Positions 32,501-42,789 are shown, counted from the stretch's first letter. The stretch is DNA of 64,000 nucleotides from Numida meleagris (GCF_002078875.1 NC_034414.1:10652225-10716224); one strand, 5' to 3'. The notes: generated from the letters alone by a model not told the origin. A program made the numbers and translations.

Positions 32501-34150
32501 AAGTAGAGTGTAAGGATTACCTCTGGGGCCTCAAAAACATTAGTGTTAAGAAACAGCTTTCTTTTACAGCAGCATCGTGTGGCTAACTCTGGCTCAGCTT
32601 AATTTTCTGCAGAGCGGATTGCGATCACACATTAGAAAGATGCTTTCCTGAGAGCTCAGTAGTGCTCACTGTCCCCTGCATGCGTTGTAGTCTTCTTAGT
32701 GGAAGTGTTTTCCAGCCATTCATAGAGATAGGAAACTCAATCAGGCATCCACCTGGAACATGGACAGGTAGAGACACAGAGAGAGAAAGGCTATGTAGCT
32801 TTTATAGCCCATTTTAACATGAAACATCCTGATCTGCAAATTAGGTTAACGTTTAAGAACCTCACTGTGATATCTATGGCTTGTTGACATAACGGCAATA
32901 TCTGTAGTAGAAAAAAAATGGTTGCGCTTCAAGATTATAGTTAGATAAAATAAAATATTGGAAGAAATTCTATCAAGTCTAGAGAAAGAAAATAACCTGA
33001 AAATAGGGCAGCCTTTTCCTATTCCCTATAAATTTAAAAGAGGAAATTCCTCTTACTTGGAGCTGCAGGTTGTATCAGATAATCTGATCTCTTATTTAAA
33101 AAAATCAAGTCATTCTATAGCTCTTCAGTTCATCTACTTTGAACCTGTACAAACTGATTATTTTACCCAATACCGGGCACTGAAGGAAGCAGAACCAGAT
33201 CCTTGTTTCTGTAAACCTCGTGGTTCTTTAGTGTAATGCTCACAGGTACCCCTCTGCACTAGTTTTCCCACAAATACTTAACCTCTGGTTTTGGATTTAT
33301 CTAGCAACAGGAGACCTTTATCCCGTATCAACCCTGTATCTTTTTGACAGCTTCTAAAACTAGACAAACGCATCTCTGGAGTTCTTTTGTAGGCTGTTTC
33401 TTCTCCATCTTATATATAAGAGAAGAGAGGAAGGTATTCTATCTGATGAGACCAGCTGACATATAATTGAGGGGAAAAAAAAATAGAAGGAGCTGGGAGT
33501 CCCTCCATTAGTGCTGGCAAGGAGCAGCCAAAGCGCTTGCCAACATCCAAATACTATTTCATCTTTACGCGCACAAAAGTTTATCTATTAGCACTAATAC
33601 CTGTTGCTTTAAATTTATGTTTCTTCCTGTGAAAGCCTAAAGTAGAAATGCTGGCATCTGAAATCCGTAATCACTACATCCTGCAGGCTCCAGCCCGGGG
33701 CTGAGTTACATTGGCAAGGGAAGTGCTCAAAGTGCCTGGAGTTGGCTGTAAGATGGAATACAGCTTGCTATCCCCATGAAAAACTGAGATACACTATTCC
33801 TACAGAGTCCTCTGGACTTTTTAAGGTTAAAAGATAAATATTCTGTGCTGAGTAAATAAATCCCCAAAGGAAATGAGAACGATTAATTGTTAACAGAGAA
33901 AGGGGAAAGGAACAGTGAAGGCTGGGAATGTCTGAGTGCGAATTCAGTCAGTGGAGCTCCCCCACCGTACATCTGTTGATGGAGCTGCACAAGTCATGCT
34001 GAAACAGCGAAAGTGATGCCGACCTGTTTCTTTAGGTGCTATCTCACGTTTGTAAAGGCAACCTTCAAAAGACTAGCTGAGAAATCAGAATAGAAGTGTC
34101 GGAAAGATACTTAAAATTAAATACTTCAACTCCTCCTCTCGGGAAACCAA
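26501..34150. other. Intergenic region between the divergent CYP2R1 and CALCA genes
   Basis: About 7.6 kb, mostly AT-rich. It holds a CR1 LINE fragment (about 27188-27740) and an unrecognised 92-codon open frame at 32958-33236. Shared upstream control of the two genes is possible, but no specific element was identified here. Confidence 0.6.
27188..27740 (-). mobile_element. CR1 LINE fragment, 5'-truncated, 3' end at the left
   Basis: The left edge reads AGAGTCATAGAATAACCTGA, the reverse complement of the usual CR1 3' terminus. Further in, the - strand encodes a decayed ORF2 C-terminus with MYEEWLGSLGLLSPEQRRLR, resembling the common CR1 pattern YEERLRELGL-SLEKRRLRG. The right boundary is uncertain. 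Frame breaks show it is an old, inactive copy. Confidence 0.85.
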
Positions 34151-35540
34151 AGGTTCCCTTGGCACGCAGCGGTGCCACGGACGTGCATCACGAACTAACT
34201 TTCCATGCGTGCGTGCGGGAGCAGCAGGAGGGCTCCGGGGCGAGCCCAGCCGGGAGGGAGCCGTAGCGGGGAGCCCCGGGCCGGGCTCAGTCCGACTTAA
34301 ACGGTTTTGCAGTCATCGTTCTGCAGAATGAGAGCGGAAAAACGACAGCAGAGCCCGGCTGTAGCGCGGTATCCCCCTGCGGGGAGGAAGGGGAGTGGAG
34401 AAGAAACCCTCGTCGGATGAGCAGCACGCCGCGTCCGTGCTCCTCTTTCAACTTTCAAGGCAGCGTCACGTCAGCAAAGAAATACCTGTTCTCGTCTCTC
34501 CCTAGCTTCGTTCATCTCCAGGTGAAATGCACCGTTTCAACCATCAGGAGCCGTCTGTAAAGCAAACAAGAAAAAAATAATACAAAAGGAAGGGCCGGTA
34601 ACACCCAGGTGGGAGCCCGCCCGCACCAAGCACGGAACGGTCGGACCAGCCGTCCCGCACCCGTCCGCGACGCAGCGCGGTGCGGCCGCCGAGTCCCGCG
34701 CCGCTCTCTCAGCCTCGGGGCCGGTAGCGACAGAGCAGCGCGGGGCGCGTCCCCGTGCCGCGGGCGGGGCCCGCCAGCGCCGCAGGGAGGGGGCCCGGAG
34801 CCAGCGGGGCCGGGGTCGGCCAGCTCCCCCCTCGCCTCTACCCGCCGCACCGGCGTTTGCGGAGTCGGGGGTGGAGTGGATCCTCTCTTGCCCAGCCCGG
34901 CGGCAGCTTTCCGCTCCTCTCCGGTACTCGCGACCCCTCGGCAAACACTCCTCCGCCTGCGCAAACATCCTGGCGGCAGGTGCAGAGGGTCCTCCACGGT
35001 GATGCATGGGGCTGCGGCAGCTGCCGATAATCCGCAACAGCCTGCGGGTCCCGAGCCCCCCCCCGCCCCGCGCCTCTTCCGCGCACCGGAAGGCGCTGCA
35101 CCTGCCCGTGCTGGCGCGGTGATAGCGGTGACGGAGATGACGGTGATGATTTCCTCGAGGACTGCGGGATCCCACCGTGGAGCGAGCCCGGGGGAGGCGG
35201 CGCGGGCTCGCCCGCCGCGGGGCTGCTCTCGGCCGCCCGGGGTTTCTCCCTCCGGCCGGCAGGCACCCCTCAGGCACGGTTCAGCGCTCTGCGTGCGCCG
35301 CGCCTCCGCCTCGGCTTCGCTGCCACAGCCGTCCCGTCCGAACGCAGCCGTCGGGGCGCTGAGAGAGCGGCGCGGCATTGCAGCGCGGCCCCTCTGCGGC
35401 AGAGGTCGCTCCGAGAGAGCCCCGTGGCGGGGGGGGGGGGGGCGGGCGTGCGGCCGGGCGCCGCGAATGGCATTGCCCCCCCCCCCCACTGCCACTGCCG
35501 GCTTTTTTTTGTGAATGGGACGGTGGCTCCGAGAGGGGCA

Positions 35541-35548
35541 TGACGTCA
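35541..35548 (+). promoter_or_regulatory. CALCA: Consensus cAMP response element
   Basis: A perfect 8-bp palindrome TGACGTCA 86 bp upstream of the TATA box. The CALCA family is known to be cAMP-responsive, so CREB/ATF binding is the natural reading. The activity is inferred. Confidence 0.8.
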
Positions 35549-35575
35549 CCGCCGTGCCGGACGGCCGGGGAGGCG

Positions 35576-35580
35576 ATTGG
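35576..35580 (-). promoter_or_regulatory. CALCA: Inverted CCAAT box of CALCA promoter
   Basis: GCGATTGGCTGG on the + strand places CCAAT on the - strand between the CRE and the TATA box, about 50 bp upstream of the latter. This is typical NF-Y spacing. Confidence 0.65.
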
Positions 35581-35626
35581 CTGGCGGGGCCCCGCGGGCG
35601 CCCACGCAGGCTGCCGCGGCGGCAGG

Positions 35627-35633
35627 TATAAAG
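35627..35633 (+). promoter_or_regulatory. CALCA: TATA box of CALCA
   Basis: TATAAAG within GGCAGGTATAAAGGGCAG. It predicts transcription start near 35657. Confidence 0.85.
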
Positions 35634-35656
35634 GGCAGCCGGCGGACAGCGCGCGG

Positions 35657-35728
35657 CACCGCGGCTCGGCGGCAGCACCGACCCCTGCTCCGCGCGGTAC
35701 CGCAGCTGAGACCCGCACCGTACCGCCG
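35657..35728 (+). other. CALCA: CALCA exon 1 (5' non-coding)
   Basis: The GC-rich untranslated exon runs from the predicted start about 30 bp after the TATA box to the donor ccg|gtaagc at 35729. Non-coding exon 1 is usual for CALC genes. The 5' end is an estimate. Confidence 0.7.
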
Positions 35729-36770
35729 GTAAGCGCCGCGCTCCGCGTGCTGCACCGCTCCCGGCTCTCGTGTCCCTGCACCGTCATGCGGAGCTTTGCG
35801 CGGGGCGGTAACGCGTTAGTTCTTGTATCCGTGCGGGTACGTGCGTGGAAAAGGAAGGTGAGCAGAGCAGGGGGGAAGGAGCCCGGCCTCGGTCTCTCAC
35901 TCACTTTCTCCATCTCTGCGGCGCGGGGCTCATCAGAGGGCTGAGAGGTGTGGGACAGCCGCTGTGCGGGGCACCCCGCACCGGGCTCTGCCGGCTGCCC
36001 CGCGGCCTCGGAAGGCTGAGCCGGAACGGGAACGGGTGGCTGAGAAACCCGAAGCTGGCTGGGTAGTTACCCTCGTGCTCGTTTGAGCTTGGGGAGCCGA
36101 TGCTATGAGGAGCAGAACTGTACATCAAAGCGAATTGATTGCAGTTTCTTTTACAGGGTTGCTCTTGTGACGAGTTCTTTTTATTTTTTGCTTAACTTCT
36201 TCTCCTTCTGGTTTCAGAGTAGGAATACGTACCAAGTTTAGGTTTTTTTTTAATTCTTAAAGCATAATCTGAGCTGGGACATTAGTGTGCTAACTGCCAA
36301 GAAGCAAGCAGCTTCAGGTACAGTGCCAACAGTGGCACTTCATTCTTAACAACATTAAACAGTAAGCGTTTTTTTCCCCTCTCTCCCCTCATTAATTTTT
36401 TTTTTTCTCATGACTCTTCTCCCATGGCTGCCTCTTCACATTGTGCACACTGAATGACATTGCGTAGCAGTCAGTTTTCACCCAGTTTGAGGGGAAGTCT
36501 GCATTAAGCTGAATGCAGCTGTACAGAACTGCAACTCAGAAAGGCTGCATTTGTATCCCCTGTAATAATATTCAGTTATCTTAAAAATTCCAGGAAAACC
36601 AAAACAAAATGGCATGATTAAAGGTAATGTTAGGGGAAAAAAAAAAAAGCAAAACAATACTGTAAGCTCTTGTGCAACTTGTGGCTAGGAGAGGATGACC
36701 TCTTTAATAGATCTTACAGGATTGAGAAGATTGGAAAACAGCCATTGCTTGATATACCTCTTTGTTGTAG
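35729..36770 (+). other. CALCA: CALCA intron 1
   Basis: About 1.0 kb, GC-rich at its start and AT-rich after 36130. It ends at the acceptor ctctttgttgtag. Nothing else was recognised. Confidence 0.75.
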
Positions 36771-36866
36771 AGAGGAAATCATGGTTATGCTGAAGATTTC
36801 ATCTTTCCTTGCTGTTTATGCCTTGGTTGTATGCCAGATGGACAGCTTCCAGGCAGCCCCAGTCAG
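36771..36866 (+). CDS. CALCA: CALCA exon 2: start codon and signal peptide
   Basis: The acceptor is ctctttgttgtag at 36770 and the donor is ag|gtaaga. Ten bases of 5'UTR precede the ATG at 36781. The second ATG (codon 3) has a weaker context. Shared by both mRNAs. Confidence 0.95.
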
Positions 36867-38302
36867 GTAAGAAGCTGGTCATATCGCTGAGTGCTTTGTC
36901 TGAATGGTATGAAAACACTTCATTTTTATTTCTTATTTTTTAGAGCTCTAGGAGGGAAAAAAACTACAGAAAGCTGGCTTCTTCTAGGGCTATTTATGAT
37001 ACCAGTGTTTTTCTAACTACATATATAAAACACCTAATGCTGTGCATGTGTGTGACTTACGTTTTCACACCCGTGACAGACACTGCCAATGACTTACAGC
37101 AGTGCAGGACACACTCCTCTCTCCTGTGTGTGGCTCTCTGTATTCATCTTGTTTTCTCTTCTCTGCGTAGACCTGGCTTGGAGTCCATAACAGATCGAGT
37201 GACGCTCAGTGATTACGAAGCTCGGAGATTATTAAATGCGCTGGTGAAAGAGTTCATACAGATGACAGCAGAAGAGCTGGAGCAAGCCTCTGAGGGGAAC
37301 AGGTAAGGACAGTCATTGTGAGGGTGGGAAAAGGACAATGTGAAATGTTTGACATCCAACAAGAGCCACCTGAGCAGACCATCTTTTTTTTTTTCTTTTT
37401 TCTTGATGGGGTTATGACTAACTGGTCACCTAATTTATAAAGGAAGATAACGTAGAGACATCCTAACGTTTGTATCAGGAGAATGGCTTCCACTTAGTTA
37501 ACCTGCTTCTATCTGTCTCTTACCTCCGAAAGTGGAGGGCGATTTCAGCTTGAATGAGGGGGTTATGGGGAAAAAAAATGCAGCAAAAGGTACGTTTTCC
37601 TAGTGGGAATGCTAGGGATCATTCAGTTACTCTTGGATTCTCTGTCGTGAAAGTGCATGCTGTTGTAAGGCATGGAAGCCCCTGGCAGAGGGGAGGTGTC
37701 CTCCCAGTGCACGCAGCGCCATCTCCCCCCTGGAGCAAAGGCATGCAAGAACGTTTGCATTATCCTAATAGGATTTGTACTGCAAAGCATGGTGATGATG
37801 TATGGCAGACTGAACAGCATGCTGAATACATGAAGAGTAAAACTTGCTGTCCCCTAACTGCGAGCATCTTAATGGCTAATGGACTTGCTTTTTCAACAAA
37901 ATGAATTTATTGAAAATAGTGGTTTTCTTTCGAACTGTATTTGTCTGACCCTTCCTTGCATGGAATGTGATGTGGAGGGATTATTTTTACATCAGTAATA
38001 TTTTGATTTTTCCGAACGGTAGATATTTGTCTAGGGAAGAAATGCATGACCATGCATGTTTGAGATTATTCTTCTTTTGGGCATGTTTTTTTTCCCCCTG
38101 CAGCCTGGATAGACCTATTTCCAAACGCTGTGCCAGTCTGAGTACTTGTGTGCTGGGCAAACTGTCTCAAGAATTGCACAAATTGCAAACTTACCCTCGT
38201 ACTGACGTCGGGGCTGGAACTCCTGGAAAGAAAAGAAATGTGCTGAATGACCTGGAACATGAACGCTATGCAAACTATGGGGAAACCCTAGGAAACAACT
38301 AG
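36781..38302 (+). CDS. CALCA: Calcitonin precursor (preprocalcitonin), CALCA splice form with exon 4
   Basis: Calcitonin lowers blood calcium through its class B GPCR. The coding exons are 36781-36866, 37171-37302 and 38104-38302, giving 138 residues. Met1 has A at -3 and G at +4. The signal peptide is about residues 1-25 ([20 protein letters not shown] then DSFQA) before APVR. The N-terminal propeptide has [20 protein letters not shown] and [12 protein letters not shown] cleavage precedes mature calcitonin at residues 82-113 (38129-38224), which starts [10 protein letters not shown] with the Cys1-Cys7 ring and ends GAGTP. GKKR (38225-38236) supplies the amide-donor Gly and the dibasic site. 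A 21-residue C-peptide starting [16 protein letters not shown] follows. The hormone matches memory of chicken calcitonin. In mammals this form dominates in thyroid C cells; in birds the ultimobranchial gland makes it. Confidence 0.98.
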
Positions 38303-40303
38303 ATGTGCTTAATTCTGCCCTTCTCCCCCCTCCCCTCCCCTTTTTTATTTTAACCTGATGCATGTGGATCTAACTCTGATTGCTAACTTTGCTATGTTCT
38401 TTTGATTCTGTTTTTGACAGAGAATGTTTGAGGTGGACCTAATGTTAGGGAGACAGAACATAACACACACATCAAGCTAGGGGAAAAATAAATAAAAATA
38501 AACAGCACTGCCTCAAGATTTCAAATGATTTTCTTAGACGTTGATTTAAAAAAAAAAAAAAGAAATCTAGACAAGGCTCTTCATTTCTGGCTACTAAATG
38601 TACAAGTAGACTCCTCCTTTGTGCCTGCCCATGCACTTGTTCAATAAACCTATTTTTCTATAAGGATTAGATCTGTTTGGTTTACTTGTTTTAGAATGTG
38701 AGATTTCTAGATAAGGCTAGAGAGGCTTTACACACTGTTGTTGTGCTCAAGAGAGGCAATGCAAGAAATCCTAGAGAAGTTTAATAAGTTGATAAAGTAC
38801 AAAGGTATCTCAGAAGTTATACACGTGCACAGAAATTACACAATATATGGACTGATGTGACAAAGCGTGCATGCAAGCCTGTTAGTAAATAGCCTGAGAT
38901 GCAAAGGAATCAGGAAAGGCTCATACAGAGCTGTTCAAACTAGAAATGTAATCCTGTTTAGAACTGTGTACTGAACACTTCCAGGTAAGAATTTCAAGTT
39001 TTCTTCCTTTTTTTCCCCTTATCATTTAATGACAGATCTTCACGCTAGCATAGTTGAAATCTGAGTATGTTTTAAGTTAAAAGACAAAATTATTTTTTCT
39101 TTTTGCTTAATGTTTAGGTGGTTTTGCTTTTATTTTAAAAGAAACACTTTCTTTAGCTGTTTCTCACAGTATGTTCCATTTCCTTTTTGCCAGTTCTTCT
39201 GTTGCAACACCACAGCTATCCTGTAAGCAGAAGCCTGTTCTGAATCATGGCATCAGTGTTATAAACAATACTATTTGTTACCATTATTGAACTGTCCTAC
39301 AATGCTTTTCTCAGCAAAATTGCTCTTCTTTCAACTAAGAATCCTTACTTTGGTGTAAAATTTTTCAAACAAGGTCTGTGTGATTGTGTATGCCATGAAG
39401 TACCCTCTAGCAAAAAAAAAAATAAAAATAAAAAAAAAAAAATTGCTAGCTGTAGGGTTAACTGAGCCCAGAAGATGTTCTGGTGTCAGTGTAATATTTA
39501 CATGGCAATGTGCTGTACTAAACTGGGGCCTAACGGCAGGAAGGAGACGTTTCCATACTCCCATTGGATACGCAGAAGCAGTACGCTTATGGGTTGCTCA
39601 GCTCTGAAAGCACATGACTGGCAGGGCTGGGCAGGTGCAGCACTGCCAGAGTGCCTGACAAAACTGATGAAAGGATTCTGTGTGTCTTCTGGATTTTACG
39701 GTGCTGAGCTGAGACGTTTAATGATTGGGTTTTGCTGCTGTGTGTCAGAAGAACCACAAACAAAACAAAAGGTCTAAATTTTGTGAGGGAAGGGGGATTG
39801 TTTAAATGTCCTAGATCTGCGCTTGAGCAGCAGCTCTGTGCTAACCACAGTGACTTGGAGACTAGAAACAGCTCAGATGTCCCTGAAAATCTGTTTTGGG
39901 CCAATTGGTCTTTGTTCCAAGTGCCCAAGAAGGGCTCGTCTACCTTTCACAAACTGAGCCTGATACTTAGAAGAAGGAGCTTGTTAGTGGAGCAATTGAA
40001 ATGCCTGCTACACAGCAAGCCTGCTCTTGCTTTTGAAAAAAAAAAAAAAAGTTTTCTAAGGCATAGCATCCCTTACTGACATCTTGTTGCAAGCAGAGTG
40101 GATACTTTGGAAACTAATTCTCTCTTCTCCTTTCAAAAAGCAGTGTAACAGCACAGAAGAGGGCATGCAACACAGCTACCTGCGTGACCCATCGTTTGGC
40201 AGACTTCCTGAGCAGGTCAGGAGGAGTGGGCAAGAACAACTTTGTCCCAACCAACGTGGGGTCTAAGGCTTTTGGCAGGCGAAGAAGAAGTGTTCAAATA
40301 TAA
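36781..40303 (+). CDS. CALCA: Calcitonin gene-related peptide precursor, CALCA splice form skipping exon 4
   Basis: CGRP is a neuronal vasodilator peptide acting on CALCRL/RAMP1. Exons 2 and 3 (36781-36866, 37171-37302) join exon 5 (40144-40303), skipping 38104-38302. The precursor has 125 residues. The junction codon is Ser73. VTAQKR gives the KR site, and the 37-residue mature peptide (residues 80-116, 40163-40273) starts [16 protein letters not shown] with the Cys2-Cys7 ring and ends VGSKAF. The following Gly and RRRR give C-terminal amidation and cleavage, then SVQI and TAA at 40301-40303. Exon 6 is 3'UTR. It uses the same signal peptide and propeptide as calcitonin; the choice is made by alternative splicing and polyadenylation. 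Confidence 0.97.
37171..37302 (+). CDS. CALCA: CALCA exon 3: shared propeptide
   Basis: Acceptor ctctgcgtag, donor ag|gtaagg. Completes Arg29, then gives 43 residues beginning [20 protein letters not shown]. The exon is in phase with both exon 4 and exon 5 (each starts by completing a Ser codon). Confidence 0.97.
38104..38302 (+). CDS. CALCA: CALCA exon 4: calcitonin-specific coding part
   Basis: The acceptor has a long T/C tract (gttttttttccccctgcag). It encodes LDRPISKR, the 32-residue hormone, GKKR and the C-peptide, then TAG at 38300-38302. This is a 3'-terminal exon when included, with its own poly(A) signal downstream. Confidence 0.97.
38303..38670 (+). other. CALCA: 3'UTR of the calcitonin mRNA
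   Basis: After the exon 4 stop. AATAAATAAAAATAAAC lies near 38487 and a canonical AATAAA at 38643-38648 is followed by a GT/T-rich stretch, the better candidate for the exon 4 poly(A) site. Confidence 0.7.
38643..38648 (+). promoter_or_regulatory. CALCA: Poly(A) signal AATAAA of calcitonin terminal exon
   Basis: Hexamer followed within 30 bases by a GTTTGGTTTACTTGTTTT-like downstream element. Its use competes with splicing to exon 5. Confidence 0.7.
38671..40143 (+). other. CALCA: CALCA intron between calcitonin and CGRP exons
   Basis: About 1.5 kb holding no other exon I can support. Just after the exon 4 poly(A) site is where the mammalian gene carries an intronic splicing enhancer, but I could not identify an equivalent by eye. 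It contains an A-rich run near 39411-39440 and ends at the acceptor ccttTcaaaaagcag, a weak polypyrimidine tract. Confidence 0.6.
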
Positions 40304-40328
40304 GAAGCTGAATGATAATGTGCATACG
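40144..40328 (+). CDS. CALCA: CALCA exon 5: CGRP-specific exon
   Basis: The coding part runs to TAA at 40301-40303. About 25 bases of 3'UTR follow to the donor acg|gtaaat at 40329. It encodes VTAQKR, the 37-residue CGRP, Gly-RRRR and SVQI. Confidence 0.93.
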
Positions 40329-40645
40329 GTAAATACATTGCAATAAACAATCTTAAGTGCAGGCAACCTTTAGGTAACCTGAGTTTTCAGAACTGTAGTT
40401 TTGCTGGATGTGTATCAGGCTTGCAGTAAAAGAACTCCAGGTAAATAGGATAAGTAACAGGATAAAAAGATGTTACAAACATGATTGTAGCTTGTGAAGA
40501 AGAGCTTTCAGGTGTGTTCTTCTTAGATAGCTAATGTCACAGTGTGTTATCTAAGTACAACCATACAGTTGGAATCACTTGTTTTCTCATTTTGCTGGCA
40601 ACGTTTAGTTATCAACATGTGGATAACTGAGTTTGTTTCTTTCAG

Positions 40646-40890
40646 GTTGATGTGGAACTGAAGACTCAACTTTAATTTCTAATGAATGGAACTCTTCTCC
40701 ACTAATCAAGACAGCCAAAAAGAAGATTAATTTTGCATCCTAATATTGAAAATGTTTTGTTTAAGACAAAAATGGGAACACTTCTGTTATGTATAGTACA
40801 AGGGACTCTAGTTATTCAAGTTAAATTATTGTATATTCTTTTTATATGCAACTCTATTTCAAATAAAATGTGACAGCATCTATTATTTAT
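40646..40890 (+). other. CALCA: CALCA exon 6: CGRP 3'UTR
   Basis: Acceptor gtttgtttctttcag; non-coding. AATAAA at 40862-40867 marks the likely mRNA end near 40885. Confidence 0.75.
40862..40867 (+). promoter_or_regulatory. CALCA: Poly(A) signal AATAAA of CGRP mRNA
   Basis: Canonical hexamer 217 bp into exon 6, followed by T-rich sequence. Confidence 0.7.
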
Positions 40891-41835
40891 TTATCTTCTA
40901 GCATATATGTGATCCATGCTATTTATCCTGGCACTGCTGCCAAAACTCGGGGAATTATACTGAACTGCTGCCTAGCGAGGCGTGTGTGTATAACATGGTG
41001 TGCTGTGCCTTGATGTAAAACACTTAACTAACCTGATTGTACACTATGTTTAAAAACAAAAAACAACCTCTTAAATATTGTATCATTTGTGAATTTATGC
41101 AAAATTAAAAAAAGTATTTTAGATACACTTGGATTGAGAAACTGATTTTTTTTCCTTTGAACGCACTCACAGAAATGTTTGGCAGTAACCCAGCATCACT
41201 GCAAATTAGATGGCCCTGTGGTCTGCTATGGCCTTATTTGCTATAGACGTAGGCTTTGAGTCAACGTTCCAAAGAGGAAGGAGAGCAGCCTTTGTGTATG
41301 CATTCAGAGACCAGTAACTGGGGAAGATACTGCTTACTGAGACTTGTGTTGAAAACAAAAAGAAGTCACAGTTCCATTTAATAGTACTCCAGAGACAACA
41401 TTTATCATGTGTGAGTTAAGAGAAAATGTTTTTTTTTTTAATAGGCTGTAGTTGGGCTGAAACAGTCTATTGTGCCTTGTAGGTTTAAGGTTAAAAAAGT
41501 GAATGAGAAAGGAAGAAAAACAGGTTCTCCGGAAATATACATTACTTGTAAGCAATCCTGAGGCTGAATCTGCTTAGAGATCAGGGACAAATAATTAGAG
41601 TAAGTGGAGGAGAGGGTAGCTGGAAGCAATCCATGGCTCTTTAAGCGATGCTGCCAGATCCCTCCACAAAGCTGCTGCTTTTTCAGTTTAGTAGCTGAGT
41701 CAGATATTTGTTTAGATTTGTTTTGTGCTCTACAGTTGGACTCCAAACTCTGCTTCATCAGTTCAGATGAAGATCGTCTCACTGTGTAAAGTAGAGCTAA
41801 GCCCCTCACTATCTCTCTGTCTGTCTTTGCTGCAG

Positions 41836-41966
41836 GTGTAATAGCGAAAAGAGAAGCGAGGTCAACCAGATGTAGACATAGCCAATAAGGCTGCCCAGTG
41901 ATGATGCTTCTGTAGCTTGCTCATTCATGGCCATGGTTTTACTCCTTGAGGGACAATTCAGCTATG
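41836..41966 (+). other. Exon-like block with a start codon, gene not identified
   Basis: A strong acceptor (tctgtctgtctttgctgcag) and a consensus donor (ATG|GTAAGT) bound 131 bp. An open frame from 41882 contains ATG at 41927 and a second ATG at 41933 in a strong context (GCCATGG), reading MAMVLLLEGQFSY and leaving with one base. Position suggests a 5' exon of the next + strand gene (INSC in other vertebrates), but the peptide does not match INSC as I remember it. It could also be a lncRNA exon or chance. Confidence 0.35.
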
Positions 41967-42789
41967 GTAAGTCAGTGTACTAAGCAGACCTTGTAGGTAT
42001 ATCTTGTAGAAAATATAAGCCAGTTTAGCGGGAAAAATTCTAGTATTTAAGTGGGTAAGGAAGGGATGCGAACTGGGTGGTCTCTCCTTAGCTTGGAAAT
42101 CTGTTACTCTGAGATAGTTTAGTGCTTTTTTTTTCTATTTACATCTGAAGTAGCTGAGATTTACCACAACTGTATTCACTAGAACTGCAAGGTGAACCTC
42201 TGCCCTGCATGACCCTGGTTGGGTCATGTGCAGAAGACCCAGTTTTACAAACAGAAAGCATTTTTTCTCTAGATTTCAGGTATTTTTCTCTATTTTTCTT
42301 TGCATGAAGCATGGGTAACATGCTGAGGTCACCTGATCACCACAATACTCCATTCCATGCTATTGTAGAGCCTCGGAACATAGATGGCAGGTGGTCTTTC
42401 TTCCCTACTATGGCACCCAACAGCTTAATCTGCTCCAAAATAAAATGCCTAAGCCTAGTTACTGGAATGAGTGCATGTAATTCAATGATTCATATTCAGT
42501 AGGAAGCCAGGTAAAGTTCCTGGTCTCCTGCTGGCCTTAAAACCTAGACACTCAAGCATTTTATTATTTCAATTTACAGCTGAGAGACATCTGAGTCTCC
42601 TTCATGTGTAGTTTCCAACCCTTTAAAAAATGATCAGACCTTTGTTTTCATTTAACAAACTTTTTTTCTTTTTTTTTTTCTTCAGGAATAAATAGTTTCA
42701 GATCTCAAGATCTGTTTCTGTTGTATCTTCAGTTGTTTCATTAAATTCTCTGTCTGCACATCAGTGCAATACTCTCAACAAATAAATAC

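Larger units (their letters stand above)
34150..36070. promoter_or_regulatory. CALCA: CpG island spanning the CALCA promoter, exon 1 and early intron 1
   Basis: About 1.9 kb with very high GC and CpG content, including long G and C runs at 35429-35442 and 35476-35487. Several large open frames on both strands (the longest about 388 codons at 34512-35678) come from the lack of AT-rich stop codons and are not supported as genes. Confidence 0.75.

Noticed and set aside
34512..35678. 388-codon open frame on the - strand over the CALCA promoter CpG island
   Set aside because: The product is Arg/Pro/Ala/Gly-rich with no domain, and comparable frames exist on both strands here (for example 34609-35514 +). 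GC-rich DNA lacks stop codons, so this is expected by composition.
41438..41809. 123-codon - strand open frame just downstream of CALCA
   Set aside because: No domains, and it runs across the polypyrimidine tract of the + strand exon candidate at 41836; likely chance.
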